Positions 48,201 through 57,200 of a stretch of DNA of 64,000 nucleotides are shown here, one piece after another (position 1 is the first letter of the stretch; every line of letters begins with the position of its first letter). The notes below the pieces were generated by a model, which was not told the origin of the DNA, made no database searches, and saw only the letters and a list, made by a program, of their open reading frames with translations. Both the position numbers and the translations under genes were made by a program. The stretch is from the NCBI GenBank assembly GCA_032622095.1, contig CP136066.1:130663917-130727916 (forward strand). Reading direction: 5' to 3'. Origin of the DNA: Siphonodentalium dalli (lineage: Eukaryota > Mollusca > Scaphopoda > Gadilida > Siphonodentaliidae).

Positions 48201-51200
48201 TAAAACTATTAAGTAAGAATTGAAATATAAAGTTAGAGTTAGAATTAAAATATAAGAATTAAAATATTAAGTAAGAATTAAAATATGAAGTTATAATTAA
48301 AATATCAAGTTAGAATTAAAATGTTAAGTTATAATTAAAATATTAAGTAAGAATTAAAAGATTAAGTCACTGATTAAGTTAGAGTTAAAATGTTAAGTTA
48401 TAATTAAAATATAAGAATTAAAATGTTGAGTTAGAATTAAAATGTTAAGTTAGAATTAAAATATAAGAATTAAAATGTTAAGTTAGAATTAAAATGTGAA
48501 GTTAGGATTGTGACCCTAATAACCCTCCATATATAACATATCTATTTGCATGAATAAAACAGGATTACCGATTCGTAAACAAGTATATGTATGTATTCGC
48601 GCATCAACTACCACAACACACCGCATTTTTGTTGATGGCGAAACTTTTCATCGCCTTCTATTCCGAAATGAATTGGGTCGCCACTGATGCACTGAATGCA
48701 CATGGAACCGCGACCTTGCGTGACCTTGGGACTAATATAGAACCCCAGTGTGACCTCTCGTGACGACGCCCGCGCATGTCTGTACTATTTCTGGAAAAAG
48801 TCAGCGGAATTTTTGCCAGGCAGCCAAATATTCCATATATGGGTGGGTCCCATTATTATGCATTGTATTGTTAGCATACTGCCTTTATTGGTATTTATGC
48901 AAAAATTAGTATCGTATCGTATCGTATATGTACTGATTTGTCTGAAATAAAGCATTTAATTCTAAAATGTTAATAAACGAAAACGATCAATATCCATTTA
49001 TGAAGAATTTCGTGAAAATTAGCTAGAAAATTTCTTGGACTTGAAATGAGTACCTGCCCATGGCATCTTAAGTCTGAAATTTGGTAACAGGATGAACTGG
49101 CCGGTAAAGGTAGGAACAAACACACCGAAACACATGAGTAACACATATTATGCAACACACCAGCCATGCAGTAGTTATGAAATTAATCCTTGGTTTGACA
49201 ATGATTGTTACAACTGATGCATGGGGTGGATAAAAACCGAGCTCGCAGACACTGAATCTGCTCTATGGTAAAAGTAAGGGACATTGGAGTAAAATTAAGG
49301 ACTTTTCTTGTTTTGTCGGTGTAATATATAGGTTCCCTTTTTTCCAATGAGGCGAGCTGAGCAACAATTTCAACCACACATCTTGCAATACAAACGGAGC
49401 TCCGAGAATGCAACTCTTAGCAATATAGTCATGTTCAAATGCGTTCATAATTATAATCAGTCTATTGATCCATGATACATTTCCACCCCACCCCTAACAT
49501 CGATAATTTACGTGAAATGTTATCAAAGGACCTTGAATTCAAGCCATGTCTTAATATACAGCTAATGCATCATGTATCCAGAACATCAATCATTTGTTTT
49601 GAATTCCCGCTGAGCTTGGCAAAATAGAAAAATAAAAGTGTTTTATCACTGTTGTCACCAGGATGTCATTTCTAATACATCTTTCATAAACACTTGAATA
49701 AGAACTGAATGATGGTCAAAATCTGGCAAAATTAATGGAAATCTTATGTAACGAGCATAACACTAGATCATGGAGGTGGCAATATTATCATTACATAGAC
49801 ACCAACTACCCAGTCATGCTTATATTAGGTTATTGTCTCTCCTGTTGCCAAGATGTTCACTACGGTCACAATGTTAATGTAAAAGTATGGATAGTTTGGA
49901 TAGTATGTATAGTTCTTGATAACAATATGGATAGACCAGTATTAAAGGGCGTATCGGGGATTTTACTGATAATGCTGTCAAAATGACTCGTGCAAACGGT
50001 AAATTCTTCCGCTAAACACGAACTATATATATATGAATTTGACACTCATCTTCTCTCCATTTGAAAGCATTTGCAAGCAGCGCGCTATCAACACTTATTT
50101 AAAACATCAACAAGGAACGAATAAGCCACTGTACCCCACTGTAATTAATATATATATAACGACTGTGGGCATAATGATAACATGCCTTGCAGTTGACAAA
50201 CTTTCAAGACGCATGCCACTATATGTGCTAACCTGGTTGAGCTCTTGCTGTTCTCCTGGGGGATCTTTGGAATGAGCCCAGAGTGGACTCGGATGTCCAG
50301 CTTCCTTCTCCCATCCGGAACCATGATAATTGTATGACATGAGAAGCAAGTAATCGACGTACCTGAAATGATACCGATAAATGTATGAGGGTGCACCCCC
50401 TTTATACCGAGAAATATATGAGGGTGCCACCCCTATACCGAGAAATGTATGAGGGTGCCACCCCTTTATACCGAGAAATGTATGAGGGTGCCACCCCCTT
50501 TATGTTTTGGTACGCGGGATTCAGGTCATTTTCTGGCGTTACTCTCGATCCATACTCCGCTCTTATTCGGTATTCATATAAAATGGTATCCGGGATTCAA
50601 ATAACAAGCTGGTACGCGACTTTGATGAAAAGACTAGTGGCGACAGCGGGGTTGAGGGCGTGTCTCACCCCCAATTTTGATCAAAATTGTCACCAGTTGG
50701 ACATTTCATATTTGACATAACTTTAGTTGGAAATTTAGCAACAACAATAAGCTGAAACTGTTCTCGTACAAGTATAGTTTCATTTGGTTTTCTAAGCATG
50801 CAGCAAATAGTGGAAAATGTGTTGTCTGTAGACAAAAATTCGCATATATTTTCCTTCGTTTCGCCCAAACGTATATGCAAATGGCAATCAGTTGCAAATT
50901 TAAAACCATAGGAGTGGTGTAAGGATGAATATTTCCAACACTTAGAGATGTCCAAAATGCTAAGATGTTTCAGATTAAAACTAAATGCCATGAGTCCTGT
51001 TCACTCCCAAACTGTTAATCAACTGAAAAAAGAAACAACAATAATAAATCGATGCCTGCATTTGCCTGGAGTTTGACATCTATATGCTGGGATTGTGCAG
51101 TTTTCAGGTTTGGATTTCAAAATATTTCTCCCATGCACCGTGAAAGTGCAGTAAGGGCCAGTCGCACATTTTGCATAAAACCAAGCAAAAATTGCAAGAC

Positions 51201-54200
51201 AATTTCAACAAAGAATTTCTCTGGATCCATCCATCGATTATTAAAAATACGGATGGCCTTCGCGATGACTATTGTTGTTAAAATAGTCACATCCGTTTAA
51301 TTTCGACACAAACAGAAATAATATTAAAATAAAGATATCTGTTGTTATTATACCAATCATAAATAACGTATGTTATTGTCAAATTCGTAACCTGTGTTAT
51401 GTAAATAAACAGGCAATACGCACACGCTTGACTACCAAAAGATAACATATCGGGGTTCACGATGTGATGGCTATTGGCATACAATCGCGACCACGGGAGC
51501 AAGCCATCATATCGTGAACCCCGATATGTTATATTTTGGTAGTCAAGCTTGTGCGTATTAGGTGAAATAAAAGACAAACGTTTAATAGAGAAACTTTATA
51601 TATAAACAAACACTCGAAAAGATTATCCATTTTCACTGCGTTGTCTATACAGCTAATGTACGTTAATTCATGATTGTGTGTTGGTCAGACACTGCAGAAC
51701 ACGCGTGTATTTAATTTAATAGAATTGTTTTTGCAAAGAGATGAAGTTTTTTTTAATCCAGTGAGTATTTTAATAATAATAATAATAATGACCAGTTTTA
51801 CATAGCGATTAACCAATTACTTGCTCTAACACGCTTGGTACAATAATACCCCAGTCATTTTTTTTGTTTAAACATACTTTATTCCAACACAAAGACAATA
51901 CATACAGATACATAAACATAACAAATTAATAGTATAGTTGACATAAAATTGTTCGTGTATGTTATCGGAGATTTGCAGGCAGTTTATATCGGTTGGAAAC
52001 GGAGACGACAGTAAGCTATAAGTTTTTTTTTGGTCGTTCCGCTCACTTAGAAAGATGATACCCAATATTCTTAAAATGGTAATATGTATACAATATATTG
52101 GTACCATGCTGTCTCATGAATATCTCATTCAGACAGCATGGGACCAATATCTTGTATCTGGTCGTTGCTTTATGATTGGGTATTTAGTGGCTGATTGATT
52201 ATATGTTCGTTATAATGTATTGAAATGGTATGTGTGACATTAGGATCTCGAGGTGTGAAGAGTATATGATGGATTGTAAGGAACTGCGGCAGAGGAGAGG
52301 AATAGCGAGGAAGAGAGAGGGAGAGAGAGGGAGAGGGAGGGAGAGAGAGAGAGATAGAGAGAGAGCGACAGAAAGAGCGAGAGAGAAAGAAAGAGAGGGT
52401 AGGAAGATGAAGAGTAGAAAGAGGAATAATGCTTATTAATGGTTTTAATGATTTTAACGATACGTCACCAGTGTAACCAACACATAGTGCAATGTACCGG
52501 AGTCGAGATCACAGGGAAAACTTAAGAGAAACGTCTTGTTCTGAGGATGTACTTCTGGAACTCTTCAAAAATTTGCAGATTTATGTGTTTATTTAAGGTG
52601 ATATCTCCATTTAGGAATAAGTTTGTTGTAATGTTAACAAAATCAGGTATATTCTCTAAAAGTATTTCACGAGCTAATATATAATGTGGGCATTGGAATA
52701 TGTGTACAAGCCAACCAATGAACCGGCTGCAGCCATTGCAGACGCTGCCCTTTGAATATGACGTGCGATAGACTCCCCCTGATTCTTTACTATGTCATAT
52801 ATAGCTACTACGTAACACGCCACTGCAAGAAAAGTCTGAATAATCTGAATAATAGGTCTCTCCAATATCCAATCAACCCCACCCCATCTATCTATAATAC
52901 GCTCATTAAACGCAGAATGGGCGACGCATATATACAATCATGGCAAATCGATATAGGAAGCTCTGATAAACGTGCATTCTATAGAATTATTAAAACAAGA
53001 CTACTCAGATAGAAAATGTTCATTGTGTAACGAGGAACTCGGGGATGAGTATTATATCATCCTCAAATGCAAGAAACTACTCGATCTAAGACAGAAACAC
53101 ATCAAACCGTACTACCGAATTAGGCCCAACACATACAAATTAAATCGCTTTTCACCTGCAGAAATAGACGAACTCTGACTAATCTAAGCATATTAATCCG
53201 CGACGCCCTATAATTACGTTTAATGGAACCTCTTGTGGCAAACAACATCGCCTAAATATAAATTTGACGATTGGCCGCAGTAAAGACTCTCTAGTTACAT
53301 ATATGCACCCCCATAGTACCCCATCCCAGACCCCACCCCTAATTTTGCCAAGTATATAGTCTATATTCAATGGACCCCCATATATATAGCATGCCAATGA
53401 TAACACGTGATATTATTTTACCCCCACCCCTCTATGATTACACGTATACCGTACCTACACCCACCCACGAATGTGTTCTATTCATATACATGCTATACTG
53501 TTCAATTGATTTATGTACAGGTATATATATCCACTCAATTATACCAATGTATATGGTGTTTTGAGAATAAAAAAAAAGTTTTAAAGTTTCAATCTAAAAA
53601 TCTAAAAAGAAATTTAAAAACTTAGAAAAAAATATAACTAAAATTCTTTTTTAAATATAAATTTAAAAAAAATGTTTTTGTTTGCGCGCGCATGTTTTTA
53701 ATAACATATATATACCAAATGAGGATTATTTTTACAAACATCGGGCGTTTAAATAAGGAGATGATGCAATAGTATGGCACGCTAAGCAGATGGTGTGTTT
53801 ATCATTATATCATTTCTTTCTTGTTTATTCATGTTTATTATATATTTTTGTCACTATATATACGTGGCGATTGCCTTTTGGGTCTATGATAAATCCTGTG
53901 AAGGAGAAATCGTATTTATAGCAAATTAAATAGTCCAGTTAATATATGATTGTACGGTCAGTTTGACCTATATTTATTCCCCGACCACTCGCTGCAGTGG
54001 CGCGAGCTGGTGGGCCCCTCCGGTTGCAGCCCGGGTGCCATCGCCCGGTCTGGTTGGGTGTGCTTATCGGGGTCGCGGTGCTGCGGTGGCTGGTTGGGGG
54101 AATTTTGTTGATATATACATGTATATGTTTGTATTTGAACGCAGTGGGCAGGCGGGTCAGTGGAGCAATGTAGCACTATATACCACTGGTTGTGGTCATT

Positions 54201-57200
54201 TAAGTGAATAAACGATTATTATTATAAATTTAGCGCCTCGTACCAGATTGGCGAATGTTTAAACCTTGTATTGTGATGTTTTGCGAACACATGATTGTTG
54301 TTTATGCAGAAGTTTCGCGAAAATAGCCCCGTGACTCTCTCGTGATAAACTAAAACAAAGTGCTTTTCGTGAAAGCATAACATAATCGAACATAACATAA
54401 TTTTTCACGCACGAAGTGTTTTTGTAGATGATATCGTATCCATACTATCATAATACTATATCATATCGTATATTATTGAGGAAATTGTCATAATTTTGTA
54501 ACTTTTTGTAAATTATAACCTACAACGAAGCCATCCGTGCCTTTAAGAGAAGACAAAATAATGGATTTAAAAACATTTGAGAGGTCGAAAATATTATTTT
54601 ACTTTTTTATCCCTTCAGGTACCAAGAACTGCTAAAATAATTAATAATTTCACACAACATTCTATTACCAAATACATGTAGTTAATAGTCTTGGCTGTAT
54701 GGGTGGAAGCTTAATTTGTGTCATAATGTTGAGTGCAATTTTTAATTTCATGCTATAAAAACACCCCCATATAATGAAGAATAAAACAGCAGAAAATACT
54801 TCAGCCCAATGAAAACAAATGCTGATATGCAGGCTAATCTACTCAAGCAGGGGACAATCAACTACACATTATTTGAGATACAGCAGGTATGACACGAAAT
54901 TTCGCAAATATAGAGAATTATTTATGGGTGGTTTTCGTTCTAATAGAAAATAAGTATGAAATTTCTTGAATCAAGAAAAATTATGTCTACTTACATGAGC
55001 TCCAAATATGATTTCATGGATAAACTAAGTGCACTTTTGAAAAAAAAAGAGTTCTATCTTACAGAAGTTTTGGTACCGGAAACAACATAATTTTTCATGT
55101 CATAAAATTATAGTAAATGGGGTTATAATTTCCGACTAGTTCATGAATTGTGTTTCTGCCTCCTGGTTTGAAAAGTTTGTACATATAATGTTGCTGTACG
55201 TTCAACATATGACAAGACAATCTTGGGAGTTGATGGACGATACTGGGTTTCAGTCATCCAGAAGTATTTACATTTTTGATAGAAACTTGCTTTCTCAACA
55301 TTGTATAGTGACTAAGTTTGGGATTTCATTTCTCATCTTAGACCGATATATGAAATACTTTATAAAGATAAGAAGGAAGTGCAAAAAACCATCTTCTGAG
55401 CTCTCAATTGGTTTCCCTACTAATATCAGTTGAGCTGATATTGTGAAAGGGATTCCTGTTTTATCATGTACCCACTGTTTTCAATAAGAATTTGGTTCCA
55501 ATGATTCTATTGTTGATCCGGCATTGAAACCACCTGTATTTAGTTTCGGCGCAACATTTAAATAAATTGGAGAACGCGTATATTTCCATCAATCAACATT
55601 TAACTCTTTAAAAAAAATAAGTGTTCCATTTCCCGATGAGATTTCGATATTATCCGTCTTCTACTAGAATTTTATAAATCGCATTAGAAGGTTTTGTTGT
55701 GAGTTGCTTTATTTGGAATGGTATAAAGGGGGCGTCCAATTTCTAATTTGTTTAATTTTTGCAGAATCGTTTCAGATATGTTCTTATGACGGATGCTATG
55801 CCGTGGTACGTTATGAACTCCAAATTCAATCCAAATTTGTCGAGTGCTTCGTGATATTCCATCACATGACCCGTTCTATCAAATAGATCATTTACCCACA
55901 CGATCGCATGGCAGTCCAATTCCACTGCCGCTCAACTGCTCCTATGAGATCACTTCTTAGCAGTTTTATGTGCCATTTCGTTTCGATTAGGTTCCGCAGC
56001 GATAGCGATTTTTTATTGTTTTTTAGAAGTTGAAAAGAGCGTCAAAGTGATAATAATGGCGAAAATGTGAGTTCCCGACCATTCAACCAATCGTTGGAAA
56101 CCCCGTAATGAAATTGCCATGTGGATAGATGGTTTATGATTACCTTTATACGTTATTTCTGACATTTAACTATATTTCCATGTTAATCCAATGGGGAACT
56201 ATCGAGTCATTTTGCTTCCGAACCATTCAGTATAATAAATTGAAACTGTCGGAAAATCTTCCTCAGGTAGCCCTTATTGTACATACACACAAACAGCATT
56301 CTCTCTTGTTCGCTTCCTTGTATAAAATGGCCTGTAAATTCACTCCAAAATGTTCCATTTCTTAGCCGACTTTCGGTTTCTGATCACTTCTTAGTGGTTC
56401 CATTTCTCAGCTGATTCACAAACTATCTATTGTTATTCTACAGCCCAATTCGTGTCACATTAAGGCGCTAGTTACTTTGTATGATTTCCTACGACTACTA
56501 GGATCTTCAGCAATATCCCACGTAACATTTGATACATATATGAGCCGATATTCCCGGTCTAGTTGTCAATTAAATTGCGATTACATATGCGATGGTTATG
56601 CATATTAACCGGTAATGAGGACACTTGCAATTTGTTTTATATAATTGGCTTATAATGGACGTATAATGTAGTGAAATCGTATCTTGCATCGTGTCGTTTA
56701 TTTATAGATTCATGCATAGTTATATAAAAGCCGGATCCATGACAAATTTTATGATGATCAAACTAAAGGTACGACCTGTAGCCCGTGCTAAAGGATTTAG
56801 TCATTCAAAGAGTAAAATCCAAGATGGCTGCTGTTGGCCATGTTTTTTGGCCGAATCACCCCAAAATGACTCGTTCCCATCTACTTGTCAATATTAACAT
56901 CCATGACAAATTCTATAATGATCAGACTAAAGGTACGACCTGTAGCCCGTGCTAAAGGATTTAGTCATACAAAGAGTAAAATCCAAGATGGCTGCTGGCG
57001 GCCATGTTTTTGGGCCGAATGACCCCAAAATTACTCGTTCCCATCTACTTGTCAATATTAACATCCATGACAAATTTCATGATGATCAGACGACCAGTAC
57101 GACCTGTAGCCGGTGCTAATGGATTGAATTTTGAAATCAAAGATGGCCGCTGGCGGCCATGTTTTTTGTCTGAATTACCCCAAAATGACTCTTTCCCATC

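Noticed and set aside
49183-49448. Overlapping minus frames inside the chitinase intron as a missed exon
   Set aside because: The exon phases on both sides already join in frame at 50233 and 46025, and the frames do not resemble GH18.
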